Position numbers and translations under genes: made by a program. The notes beneath the pieces were generated by a model. That model was not told the DNA's origin and ran no database searches. It was given only the letters and a program-made list of their open reading frames with translations. From a bacterium (GTDB lineage: Bacteria; Zhuqueibacterota; QNDG01; DSAB01): DNA of 54,106 nt. The stretch lies in contig DSAB01000019.1 of the NCBI GenBank assembly GCA_011388275.1, positions 1-54,106 on the forward strand, given 5' to 3'. Below, piece by piece: positions 45,529-53,305 of this stretch; position 1 is the first letter of the stretch; every line of letters begins with the position of its first letter.

Positions 45529-46291
45529 AATCAACCTCCCGCAGATCGAATACAGGACCGTCTGAACAAACCATCTGGATTTTTTGTCCAACACGCACCG
45601 CGCACCCCATGCACACACCCACGCCGCAAGCCATTTTCTCTTCCAGCGATACTTCCCAGGGTATCGGGAAAGTCCGTATCATCCGCTGCATCTTTTCGAG
45701 CATGGGCTTCGGTCCGCAGACAAATCCTTTGGAATCGGGATATCGGTTCATCATGGGTTCCAGAATATCGGTGATCAGCCCCTGATGACCGGTGTCTCCC
45801 CGCTCACAGGCCAAATGCAGTTCCACTCCCGAAGATCGCAGCCATTCCAGATGGAAGAACTCGTCATCGCATCGAACGCCCCAGAAAAAGTGAATGGATT
45901 TTCCGGTCTTTAAAAGGGTGTCAATCAGCATGAACGCCGGAGCGCTTCCCATTCCTCCGGCCACGACCAGAGCGGTCGAGAAATTCCCCTCTGTTTGAAA
46001 CGGGTTTCCCAGAGGGCCCATGCCGTCCAGGCGAACACCCGGCCTGGTCCGGCTCATCAGGCGGGTTCCCCTCCCCACAATACGGTACAGTATTTCGATG
46101 GTACCGTTTGAGTGAGTTCGATGAATGCTGAAAGGCCTTCGAAGCAGAGGATCAAAGGTGTCGGTCACGCGAATTTGAACAAACTGTCCGGGCCGTGAAT
46201 TTCTTGCCAGATCCGGTGCTTTAAAAATCATTCTCATGATTCCCGGGGCCGGCTGATTCTGTTCGATCAACCGCATACGGTGCTGCTTCAA
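45518..46291 (-). CDS. pyrK: dihydroorotate dehydrogenase B, electron-transfer subunit
   Basis: 257 aa. RRPFSI near residue 51 binds FAD and AGGMGSAPAF near 111 binds NAD. The [2Fe-2S] cluster ligands C222, C227, C230 and C242 (ACGVGVCMGC then VCSDGPVFD) are complete. With PyrD it forms the NAD-linked dihydroorotate dehydrogenase typical of anaerobes and Gram-positives. The start is a TTG with AAGGAG 5 nt upstream, 14 nt after the TPR lipoprotein stop. Confidence 0.95.
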   Translation of the reverse strand: MKQHRMRLIEQNQPAPGIMRMIFKAPDLARNSRPGQFVQIRVTDTFDPLLRRPFSIHRTHSNGTIEILYRIVGRGTRLMSRTRPGVRLDGMGPLGNPFQTEGNFSTALVVAGGMGSAPAFMLIDTLLKTGKSIHFFWGVRCDDEFFHLEWLRSSGVELHLACERGDTGHQGLITDILEPMMNRYPDSKGFVCGPKPMLEKMQRMIRTFPIPWEVSLEEKMACGVGVCMGCAVRVGQKIQMVCSDGPVFDLREVDFGS

Positions 46292-46305
46292 ATCGACTCC
46301 TTCCG

Positions 46306-48183
46306 TTATTTTTCGTTTTTCCGCTTCTGAACACCTCCAGTCTCAGACTGTGCTTTTGCAGAATCCGCTGCTGCCGCCGTGCTGTCAGCCGGAATCAAGG
46401 CTTTGCTGACCTCTTCAATTTTCAATCTGGCCGATGCGCCGAAAGGAGTTTCCGAATACCGGCTGCTGAGTGTATCATAAAGAGCGCGTGCCGTATCCAG
46501 AGAGTCCATCCTTTCATAGGTCCAGGCCATGGCATAGAGAATTTCGGCTCTGCGGTCCATTCCCGCGGGAGAAGAAAGGGCCTCTTTTAAAAACCGTACA
46601 GACTCCCTGTAACGGCCCTGCAAACGATGGTTTTCCGCCATCCGATAGATGATCTCCGTTGAATCCGGGAGAGATTCTTCGACCGGAAGATTCAACATGT
46701 GTCTGGCCTGATCGGCATAAATGGATTCTGGAGCTGACTGAATAAGATGCGTCAGCAGAGAATCGGCCGATTGTCCGTTGTAAGTTCTTTCCATCCAGGC
46801 CCAGGCCAGAACAGCCTTGTGCGCCATCTCATTGACAGACATTCGGCTCAGCTCCTGAAAAAGGGCGGCCGCTGAATCGGGACGATTCCATTGCCGCCAG
46901 TAGAGTTCCGCCAGGAGAAACAGGTTTTCTTCCAGGGCTTTCGGATCCAGATTTTTTAACTCGGGATTCTCCCTGTCCGATTCCGTATCTGCGGCCCCGT
47001 TTGTTCGGGATTCCGACGCTCGATCGTTCGATGATTCAATCGTTTCGGCACCGGTTGTATCTGCGGCCGAGTCAGTGCTGTCGCGTGCCGCTCTTCCCAG
47101 CCTGACAACCTGCTGGAGAGCCTGCCACCTCTGTATGGTCTTCTTGTATGTTTCGGCTGAATCGGCAAACACGGAACGACGGCCTTGAGCCGATACTTTT
47201 TCATAGAGCTCGAGTGCGCGGGCATAGTTTCCCCGGCTCAATTCATAATAACGGGCCAGCCGATAGGCGGCCTCGGCCGCCTGAGCCGTATTGGAATAAT
47301 CTTCTATGATTTGACCGTAGTCTTCGATGGCGGATTCCCATTCCTCCATGTCCATTTTCAACGCCGCTGTTTCCAGCTCGATCTCGGCCTTCCTGTTTCG
47401 CGCCGCCTCATCGGCCGACAGGTTTCGAAGCAGATTCATGGACTGCTGATAATCCGCGGACAGTCTGCGCGACCGGGCTTCACGCAGGCGGCACTCGATG
47501 CGGAATTCATGAGAAGACGCGTAACGCTCCGCTCTTTGATATAAGATCGCGGATTCCGTAAACCGCCCCAGAGTATCCATATGGGCTGCGGCGGAAAATA
47601 ACGCCTGATCCCGATTCTCTTTCAATCCTGTCTGATAACTCATTTGATAGGCCGCGACAGCTCCCGCCCTGTCTCCCTGGCTCTCTTTCAGTTCGGCCAC
47701 AGCATAATGAACCCGGCTTTTAAGATCCCTGGGAATGTGAGCCAAAAGCAGACCTTCGAGTCGTTTTTCCGCTTCGGCATGCCGATTGAGTTCTCCATCG
47801 ATGCGTGCCAACCAAAGCCGGGTTTCATTGGTCAGAGGGCTAAAAGGGTATTTCAACAGAAGTTCCTGAAACCTGCGCTCGGACAGTCCGATTTCGCCCA
47901 AAGCGTAATACGATTTGCCAAGCAGGAACAGGGCATCGTCCACATATCGGCTGTTCGAGTATATTTCTAATATTTTTAGGCATTTATCAACTGTCCTCTC
48001 ATAATAGGTCCTGGCCGGACCTGTCAGCCCTGGAGACATGCTTCGATTGGATTCGTATTCGGCCTTCTTGAAAAATTGTCTGGCATTGAAAAAAGTGTTG
48101 TAATAGGCGCATCCGGCTGTGAAAAACAGAGCCGTGATGATAAAGGAGCGGATGATTTTTATCACATTCTTTCTGAAAGGCAT
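46306..48183 (-). CDS. TPR-rich outer-membrane lipoprotein
   Basis: 625 aa. A basic/hydrophobic signal ends in a lipobox-like FTAGC with the lipidated cysteine at residue 25, followed by AYYNTFFNARQFF. The mature part contains about ten tetratricopeptide-like repeats in two blocks, separated by a low-complexity Ser/Asp/Glu-rich linker (about 365-405). The first block resembles BamD-type repeats, so a role as a periplasmic scaffold in envelope assembly is possible. Proteins with this start are frequent in KSB1/Calditrichota-like genomes. It lies 19 nt after the Gx transporter gene and 14 nt before pyrK, an unexpected place for an envelope scaffold. Confidence 0.88.
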   Translation of the reverse strand: MPFRKNVIKIIRSFIITALFFTAGCAYYNTFFNARQFFKKAEYESNRSMSPGLTGPARTYYERTVDKCLKILEIYSNSRYVDDALFLLGKSYYALGEIGLSERRFQELLLKYPFSPLTNETRLWLARIDGELNRHAEAEKRLEGLLLAHIPRDLKSRVHYAVAELKESQGDRAGAVAAYQMSYQTGLKENRDQALFSAAAHMDTLGRFTESAILYQRAERYASSHEFRIECRLREARSRRLSADYQQSMNLLRNLSADEAARNRKAEIELETAALKMDMEEWESAIEDYGQIIEDYSNTAQAAEAAYRLARYYELSRGNYARALELYEKVSAQGRRSVFADSAETYKKTIQRWQALQQVVRLGRAARDSTDSAADTTGAETIESSNDRASESRTNGAADTESDRENPELKNLDPKALEENLFLLAELYWRQWNRPDSAAALFQELSRMSVNEMAHKAVLAWAWMERTYNGQSADSLLTHLIQSAPESIYADQARHMLNLPVEESLPDSTEIIYRMAENHRLQGRYRESVRFLKEALSSPAGMDRRAEILYAMAWTYERMDSLDTARALYDTLSSRYSETPFGASARLKIEEVSKALIPADSTAAAADSAKAQSETGGVQKRKNEK

Positions 48184-48202
48184 AAATTAAAATACGAACA
48201 AT

Positions 48203-48727
48203 TCAAAATGATGTCAAGGATAAATCGTTCGGCCCTTTCCATCGGTCATGAACCCAAAGAACCAGAAGACCCATCAGGAATCCGGAAATCAGAGCGGAGA
48301 GCAGAAAAAACGGAAGCAGAGTGATGACGCCCGCGTATCCCAAAAACAGAATGCCCGCCATGCCCAGCTGAATGAGATTCTTGGCCGAGGCTCCCAGCAT
48401 GCTGACTCCCACGAGTCCGATATGGCGTATGCCCAGCGTCAAAGACATCACGGCCACTGAACCGAGGCCTCCGGCGAGACCGAACCAGAAGAGCGGATGA
48501 AACATCCGGCCGGCCAGCAGAGAACCCAAAATCACCCTGAGCATGGCTACAGTCAGGGCTTCGCGCCAGCCGTACCAGGAAAGCACCAGAAGCGTCACGC
48601 CGTTGGCCAGTCCGACACGCATCCATGGAATAGGGAACGGAATCAGACTCTCCAGGGTGAAGAGGATGGAGGCCAGGGCCGTCCACATCGAGAGCTCTGC
48701 CGTTTTTCTTATAGGCATTCCCTTCAT
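48203..48727 (-). CDS. Gx transporter family (Hpre_diP_synt_I) membrane protein
   Basis: 174 aa with five to six hydrophobic helices. The start TALASILFTLESLIPFPIPW then MRVGLANGVTLLVLSWYG is the hallmark of the family annotated as heptaprenyl-diphosphate synthase component I or Gx transporter, an S-component-like membrane protein. It is very often next to NusG domain II proteins, as here, and to Rnf or ApbE genes. Substrate unknown. The ATG overlaps the NusG-II gene stop (ATGA). Confidence 0.87.
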   Translation of the reverse strand: MKGMPIRKTAELSMWTALASILFTLESLIPFPIPWMRVGLANGVTLLVLSWYGWREALTVAMLRVILGSLLAGRMFHPLFWFGLAGGLGSVAVMSLTLGIRHIGLVGVSMLGASAKNLIQLGMAGILFLGYAGVITLLPFFLLSALISGFLMGLLVLWVHDRWKGPNDLSLTSF

Positions 48728-49140
48728 TGGGTAACCGCGTCCAGTTTATTCCGCCCGTTTTCGATACGAATCAATAGTCTGTTGGGTACGCAGACAATGA
48801 CCTCTCCGGACAGACTGATCCTGCCCATGCGCATGCACACGCGATGCGGACAGGGGGCTTCCTCGACCCAGACCTGTCCGTTTTGAATTCGAATGACGCT
48901 CGAACCCGAAGGCCCCCTCACCTCGATCCTGTTATCAATATTTAAAGGGACCCGATATTGAAGCCGGTTCTCCTGAAACACAAGCGCATGACTGCCGGGT
49001 GAATGATGCAGCCTGACCAAAATGAGACTGAGGAAAAAAGCCGCACTCAGTCCAGCGAAGATCAGAACATCTCCCGGTCGAACGCCCGGAAACCGCCTGC
49101 TCCGCGTATGAAAATCTGCGATTGTATTCTTTCGGTTCAT
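48724..49140 (-). CDS. membrane-anchored NusG domain II protein
   Basis: 138 aa. One N-terminal membrane helix (about 25-43) anchors an outward beta domain: VFQENRLQYRVPL, SSVIRIQNGQVWVEEAPCPHRVC and GEVIVCVPNRLLIRIE. The CPHRVC cysteines are conserved in this family, which looks like a stand-alone NusG domain II and is commonly paired with the Gx transporter that follows. Function unknown; a periplasmic redox or flavin-related role has been suggested by context elsewhere. It overlaps the phosphate acyltransferase gene by 4 nt. Confidence 0.87.
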   Translation of the reverse strand: MNRKNTIADFHTRSRRFPGVRPGDVLIFAGLSAAFFLSLILVRLHHSPGSHALVFQENRLQYRVPLNIDNRIEVRGPSGSSVIRIQNGQVWVEEAPCPHRVCMRMGRISLSGEVIVCVPNRLLIRIENGRNKLDAVTQ

Positions 49141-50039
49141 GCGGCCGCGACAACGCTTCCCAGGGCAATCGATCGAAACTTGGTCTCCGCGTCATCGGCC
49201 CGGGAAAGCAGAATAATGGGTTTTCTGGCTCCGACGATCAGGCCTCCGATTTTCGCGCCGGCCATGTAGACCAGACCCTTGGCGAAAATATTGCCGCACG
49301 CGATATCGGGCATCAGAAAAAGATCGGGATTGCCGCTGATCCGGCTTTCGATGCCTTTGATTTCAGCAGCGGAACGCGACAGGGCCACATCCACGGCCAA
49401 AGGACCTTCCACCACCGCGTCTCCAAACCGGCCCTTGCGGGCAGCCTCGACCAGTGCTTCGGCATGCTGTGTTTCGGGCATATCGGGGTTGACTTTCTCG
49501 ATGGCAGCCAGAACAGCGGCTTTGGGCCGGGAGACACCCAGTTTTCTCAGAACATCCAGCCCGTTGGAAAGAATGGCGGATTTTTGATTCAGATCGGGAC
49601 GGATTACCATTCCGCCATCCGTGACGAGCAGCAGCTTGTGGTAGCCGGATATTTCCAGAAGCGCGATGTGGCTGAGCAACCGGTCTGAACGCAAATTATA
49701 TTTTTTATCCAGTACGGTTTTCAGAAGCATGGGAGTGCTTACCTTGCCTTTCATCAGCCCATCGGCTTCGCCCTCATGGACCAGCTGAACGGCCTTGCCG
49801 GCCGCGATGGTTTCATCCGCGGCATTCACAACGCGTATGGAACCGATATCCAACCGATGATCCCCGGCGATTTGTTGAATTTTTTCCGAATCCCCCACCA
49901 GGATGGGATCCATAATCCCCCTGGACCGGGCATTGAGCACCGCTTCCAGTACGGCGGCGCCCTCGGCGCCGGCCACGGCTATACGCCCTCCTCCTTTTTG
50001 ATAGGCCGCTTCCTGGATTTCCTGAAAAGATTTCATCAT
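49137..50039 (-). CDS. ptb: phosphate acetyl/butyryltransferase, second copy
   Basis: 300 aa of the phosphotransacetylase fold. GEADGLMKGKVST, LLSHIALLEI, VVEGPLAVDVALS and GNPDLFLMPDIACGN are family signatures. It exchanges CoA and phosphate on an acyl group, probably butyryl or branched acyl. It is clearly diverged from the copy at 51274-52197 and lies apart from the kinases, after thiE. ATG 50039 is 4 nt after the thiE stop, with AAGGAG 10 nt upstream; a second ATG follows immediately (50036). Confidence 0.88.
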   Translation of the reverse strand: MMKSFQEIQEAAYQKGGGRIAVAGAEGAAVLEAVLNARSRGIMDPILVGDSEKIQQIAGDHRLDIGSIRVVNAADETIAAGKAVQLVHEGEADGLMKGKVSTPMLLKTVLDKKYNLRSDRLLSHIALLEISGYHKLLLVTDGGMVIRPDLNQKSAILSNGLDVLRKLGVSRPKAAVLAAIEKVNPDMPETQHAEALVEAARKGRFGDAVVEGPLAVDVALSRSAAEIKGIESRISGNPDLFLMPDIACGNIFAKGLVYMAGAKIGGLIVGARKPIILLSRADDAETKFRSIALGSVVAAA

Positions 50040-50043
50040 CGAT

Positions 50044-50694
50044 CTATTTCTCCTTGATTCTTGCGCGTTCAACAGCCGACCGTATGGACCGGACCGCCCT
50101 TTCAGGATCTTCACTTCCAAGTACGGCCGAGATGACCGCCACACCGTCGGCGCCGGCCCGTATGACCGGCTCCAGATTCTCCGGCCGGATTCCGCCGATC
50201 GCAACAATGGGCCGGTGCGTTCTGGTTCTTAATCGGGCGATCAGGCCGGGACCTACTGCCCGATATCCCGTGTGTGTTCCTGTGGGAAACATGGCACCGA
50301 CTCCAAAGTAATCGGCACCGGCCATCCGGTCCCAATCATCGAGCGATTTCAGGGAAGCGCCCAGAATGCGTTCATTGCCGATGCTTCTTCGAACCTCCGA
50401 CACCGAAAGATCATCCGGACCCACATGAATGCCGTCCGCCTGAACGGCCAGTGCGGCTTTCAGCCGGTCGTTGATGATGAGGGGAACTCCGGCTTTTTCC
50501 GTTACGGCACGCAACCGCTCCGCATCACGAAGAAACACCTCATCGGTTTCCGTCTTGTTACGATACTGGATGATTCCTGCGCCTCCCCGAAGCACGGATT
50601 CGGCAACCGACACAATGGATCGGTCTCTGATCCACTCCTTGTCGATAATGACATAAACCGACCAGTTTACAGAGTGTATATTCAAATTGGACAT
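50044..50694 (-). CDS. thiE: thiamine-phosphate synthase
   Basis: 216 aa TIM-barrel enzyme. GIIQYRNKT, LIINDRLKAAL, GIHVGPDDL, DYFGVGAMFPTGTH and AIGGIRPENL are ThiE landmarks; GADGVAVISAV closes the phosphate site. It couples the pyrimidine and thiazole halves of thiamine phosphate. No other thiamine gene and no TPP riboswitch is near: it lies inside the operon, 13 nt after cobO. Length is usual. Confidence 0.95.
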   Translation of the reverse strand: MSNLNIHSVNWSVYVIIDKEWIRDRSIVSVAESVLRGGAGIIQYRNKTETDEVFLRDAERLRAVTEKAGVPLIINDRLKAALAVQADGIHVGPDDLSVSEVRRSIGNERILGASLKSLDDWDRMAGADYFGVGAMFPTGTHTGYRAVGPGLIARLRTRTHRPIVAIGGIRPENLEPVIRAGADGVAVISAVLGSEDPERAVRSIRSAVERARIKEK

Positions 50695-50707
50695 GATTTT
50701 TCAGGAA

Positions 50708-51277
50708 TTAATATTCCACTCCGCGCCTGCCGGAGACTCCTTCGGCAAATGGATGCTTGATACTGAGTATTTCGCTGACCAGGTCCGCGATCCGGATCAG
50801 TTCGGGATGAGCGCGCCGGCCGGTGAGCACCAGCTCTAAAGAAGCCGGCCTGGATCGAATCAGTTCCAAAACTCTCTTCAGGGGAACCAGTCCGTAATCG
50901 ACCGCCACATTGATCTCATCGAGGATCAGCATATCCGGAGGGCTTGTCTTCAACGCTTCACGGGCCACGGCCATGCCTTCGGCTGCGAGTTTCAGGTCAT
51001 TTTCGGACGGTTTTCCTTTCCGGACGAAATCGGGCGAACCCGTTTGGATCAGCGTCAGATTCGGCACGGATCCGGCAATACGGATCTCGCCATAATCTGC
51101 CGAGCCTTTCATGAACTGGATCATCAGGACCTTCCAGCCCTGACCGCATGCGCGCAGAGCCAGACCCAGAGCGGCTGTGGTCTTGCCCTTTCCTTCGCCG
51201 GTATATACCTGCACCCGTCCACGGCGGGCGCAGGCAGAACCGTCTGTCTTTGAATTGTTTTCGGTTCCGCGGATCAC
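50708..51277 (-). CDS. cobO: corrinoid adenosyltransferase (CobO/CobA type)
   Basis: 189 aa. P-loop GEGKGKTTAALG at residues 27-38, then ALRACGQGWKVLMIQFMKG, DMLILDEINVAVDYGL and VLTGRRAHPELI are the CobO/BtuR signature. It transfers the adenosyl group of ATP to Co(I) corrinoids, salvaging or making adenosylcobalamin. This shows the cell handles cobalamin, which fits the corrinoid methyltransferase module at the other end of the window. The GTG start forms a GTGA overlap with the phosphate acyltransferase stop. Confidence 0.95.
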   Translation of the reverse strand: MIRGTENNSKTDGSACARRGRVQVYTGEGKGKTTAALGLALRACGQGWKVLMIQFMKGSADYGEIRIAGSVPNLTLIQTGSPDFVRKGKPSENDLKLAAEGMAVAREALKTSPPDMLILDEINVAVDYGLVPLKRVLELIRSRPASLELVLTGRRAHPELIRIADLVSEILSIKHPFAEGVSGRRGVEY

Positions 51278-52197
51278 GCTTCACGCTGCTTGATCGCCAT
51301 TCGGGCAGCCAGGGCGATGGAATAAAATTTCGAATCTTCGGTATCCGCGCGGGACGTCAGAACAACCGGAGAACGGGTTCCCATCACCACACCGGCCATT
51401 TTCGCACCCGCGAATATGGTGCAGCATTTGTAAAATGTGTTGGCCGACTCGATATTCGGAAAGAGCAGCACATCCGCGTCACCGCAGATTTCGCTTTCAA
51501 GCCCTTTCTTCGTGCAATGTTCCGGCGACAGGGCGACATCCAGTGCCAGAGGCCCGTCCACGATCGCATGCGGAATCTGTTTTCGATGCCCCATAGTGGC
51601 CAGCACCGCGGTTTCCACTGAAGAGGCGACTTTGGGACTGACAGCCTCGGAGGCCGAAACCAGGGCCACTTTGGGATTTTCCACGCCCATGGCTGCGGCG
51701 ACCTGAACAGCGTAAGAGATCATCTTCAGTTTCTGTTCGAGACTCGGAAGCGGAATGATGGCCGCATCCGTGATCAGCAGGAGCCTGGGATATTGCGGAA
51801 TGCCCACAACAGCCATGTGGCTGAGCAGTTCTCCCTTGTCGAGAAGTCCGGTGTTCTTGTTGAGAATGGCTTTTAAATAATCGTCGCTTCTGACCAGCCC
51901 TTTCATTAAAATATCCGCCTCGCCGCTTCGGACCAGGCTGACCGCCTTTGTCGCGGCTTCAGCCGGTGTCTTGCAGTGTTCGATGGGCAAATCGTCCGGA
52001 TCGAGTTCCCTCTCATGAACGATGCGTTTAATGACCTCTTCATCGCCCACCAGAACGGCTTTGACGAATTTTTTACTGACAGCCCGATGAACAGCCAAAA
52101 TCGTATCCTCATCCTGACCCGCGGCCACGGCGACTGTGGGAATGAACGCTCCCGACGGAAACCCGGCCAGCCCTTCCAATGTCTTTATCTGTTCCAA
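51274..52197 (-). CDS. ptb: phosphate acetyl/butyryltransferase
   Basis: 307 aa. VAAGQDEDTILAVHRA, GEADILMKGLVRSDDYLKA, LLSHMAVVGI and VDGPLALDVALS are Ptb landmarks. Directly follows butyrate kinase, so the pair should interconvert acyl-CoA and acid plus ATP. The start is a TTG with GGGAGG 6 nt upstream, 24 nt after the kinase stop. Confidence 0.92.
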   Translation of the reverse strand: MEQIKTLEGLAGFPSGAFIPTVAVAAGQDEDTILAVHRAVSKKFVKAVLVGDEEVIKRIVHERELDPDDLPIEHCKTPAEAATKAVSLVRSGEADILMKGLVRSDDYLKAILNKNTGLLDKGELLSHMAVVGIPQYPRLLLITDAAIIPLPSLEQKLKMISYAVQVAAAMGVENPKVALVSASEAVSPKVASSVETAVLATMGHRKQIPHAIVDGPLALDVALSPEHCTKKGLESEICGDADVLLFPNIESANTFYKCCTIFAGAKMAGVVMGTRSPVVLTSRADTEDSKFYSIALAARMAIKQREA

Positions 52198-52221
52198 AAT
52201 GACCTCCCACTCGAACTTTGA

Positions 52222-53295
52222 TCAGTATTGATTCGCCTCTTCCTCCCCTTTCAGGACTCTCAGCGCGCCCAGAGCCAATGACCGCATCTCTTCCTCTCCG
52301 GGGTACACCATCAGCGGCGCAATCCATTCCACCCTTCCACGGATCCAGTCAACGAACATTTCATCCCGGGCCAGTCCGCCGGACAGAACAATACAATCAA
52401 TGCGTCCTTTCAGGACCGAGGCACAGGCTCCGATCTCTTTTGAGACCTGATAGGCCATGGCTTCATAATACAGCAGCGCTTGCGGATCGCCTGTTTCAAC
52501 CCTTCGGCTCACATCCCGCATATCGTTCGTGCCGAGATAGGCGACCATGCCGCCCCCTCCGACCAGATATTTCTTCAGTTCCTTCTCGTTGTACCGGCCG
52601 GAAAAACACAATTCGATCAGCTGTCCGGCGGGAACTCCGCCGGCCCGCTCGGGCGTAAAGGGACCGTCTCCGTTCAAAGCGTTGTTCACATCGATGACAC
52701 GACCGTTTCTATGGGTTCCAACGGATATTCCCCCACCCAAATGCACGACAATCAGGCTGACTTCCTGGTAACTTTTTCCCAGTTCTTTCGCAGTCAGCCT
52801 GGCCACTGCCTTCTGATTGAGCGCGTGAAAAATGGACCGACGCTCGATATTCGGAATTCCCGAGAGCCGGGCCAGAGGCTCCATCTCATCCACGACAACC
52901 GGATCGACGATAAAAGCCGGTCTGTTCACATCCGCAGCCAATTCGTGGGCCAGTAAGGCGCCGAGATTGGACGCATGCTCGCCCCATTCAGCCTCATGAA
53001 GATCATCCAGCATTCTCCGGTTCACGGCGTAGGTACCGCCAGGAATTGGTCTGACCAGCCCCCCCCGGGCGACAACAGCGTCGAATTGATTCAGTGAATA
53101 CCCTGCTTCAGTCAGGGTTTTTTCGATCATTCGGCGCCTGAATTCATGCTGATCCGCAATATGCTGAAACCCGGACAGCTCCTCGGCCGAATGATCGATA
53201 TTTCGGGACAGCACTTCCGATTCGTCTTCAAAAACGGATATCTTGGTCGATGTAGATCCTGGATTGATAACCAGAATGATTTTTTTACCGGGCAT
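52222..53295 (-). CDS. buk: butyrate kinase
   Basis: 357 aa of the acetate/butyrate kinase (ASKHA) fold. VINPGSTSTKISVF binds phosphate at the N terminus; VHLGGGISVGTHRNGRVIDVNNALNGDG and CIVLSGGLARDEM are further motifs, and the length matches Buk rather than acetate kinase. It makes ATP from butyryl (or branched acyl) phosphate. AAGGA lies 8 nt before the ATG, and the gene begins 10 nt after the next kinase gene ends. Confidence 0.95.
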   Translation of the reverse strand: MPGKKIILVINPGSTSTKISVFEDESEVLSRNIDHSAEELSGFQHIADQHEFRRRMIEKTLTEAGYSLNQFDAVVARGGLVRPIPGGTYAVNRRMLDDLHEAEWGEHASNLGALLAHELAADVNRPAFIVDPVVVDEMEPLARLSGIPNIERRSIFHALNQKAVARLTAKELGKSYQEVSLIVVHLGGGISVGTHRNGRVIDVNNALNGDGPFTPERAGGVPAGQLIELCFSGRYNEKELKKYLVGGGGMVAYLGTNDMRDVSRRVETGDPQALLYYEAMAYQVSKEIGACASVLKGRIDCIVLSGGLARDEMFVDWIRGRVEWIAPLMVYPGEEEMRSLALGALRVLKGEEEANQY

Positions 53296-53305
53296 GAAAT
53301 TTCCT

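Noticed and set aside
50044-50694. TPP riboswitch before thiE
   Set aside because: thiE lies 13 nt after cobO inside an operon, leaving no leader for a riboswitch.
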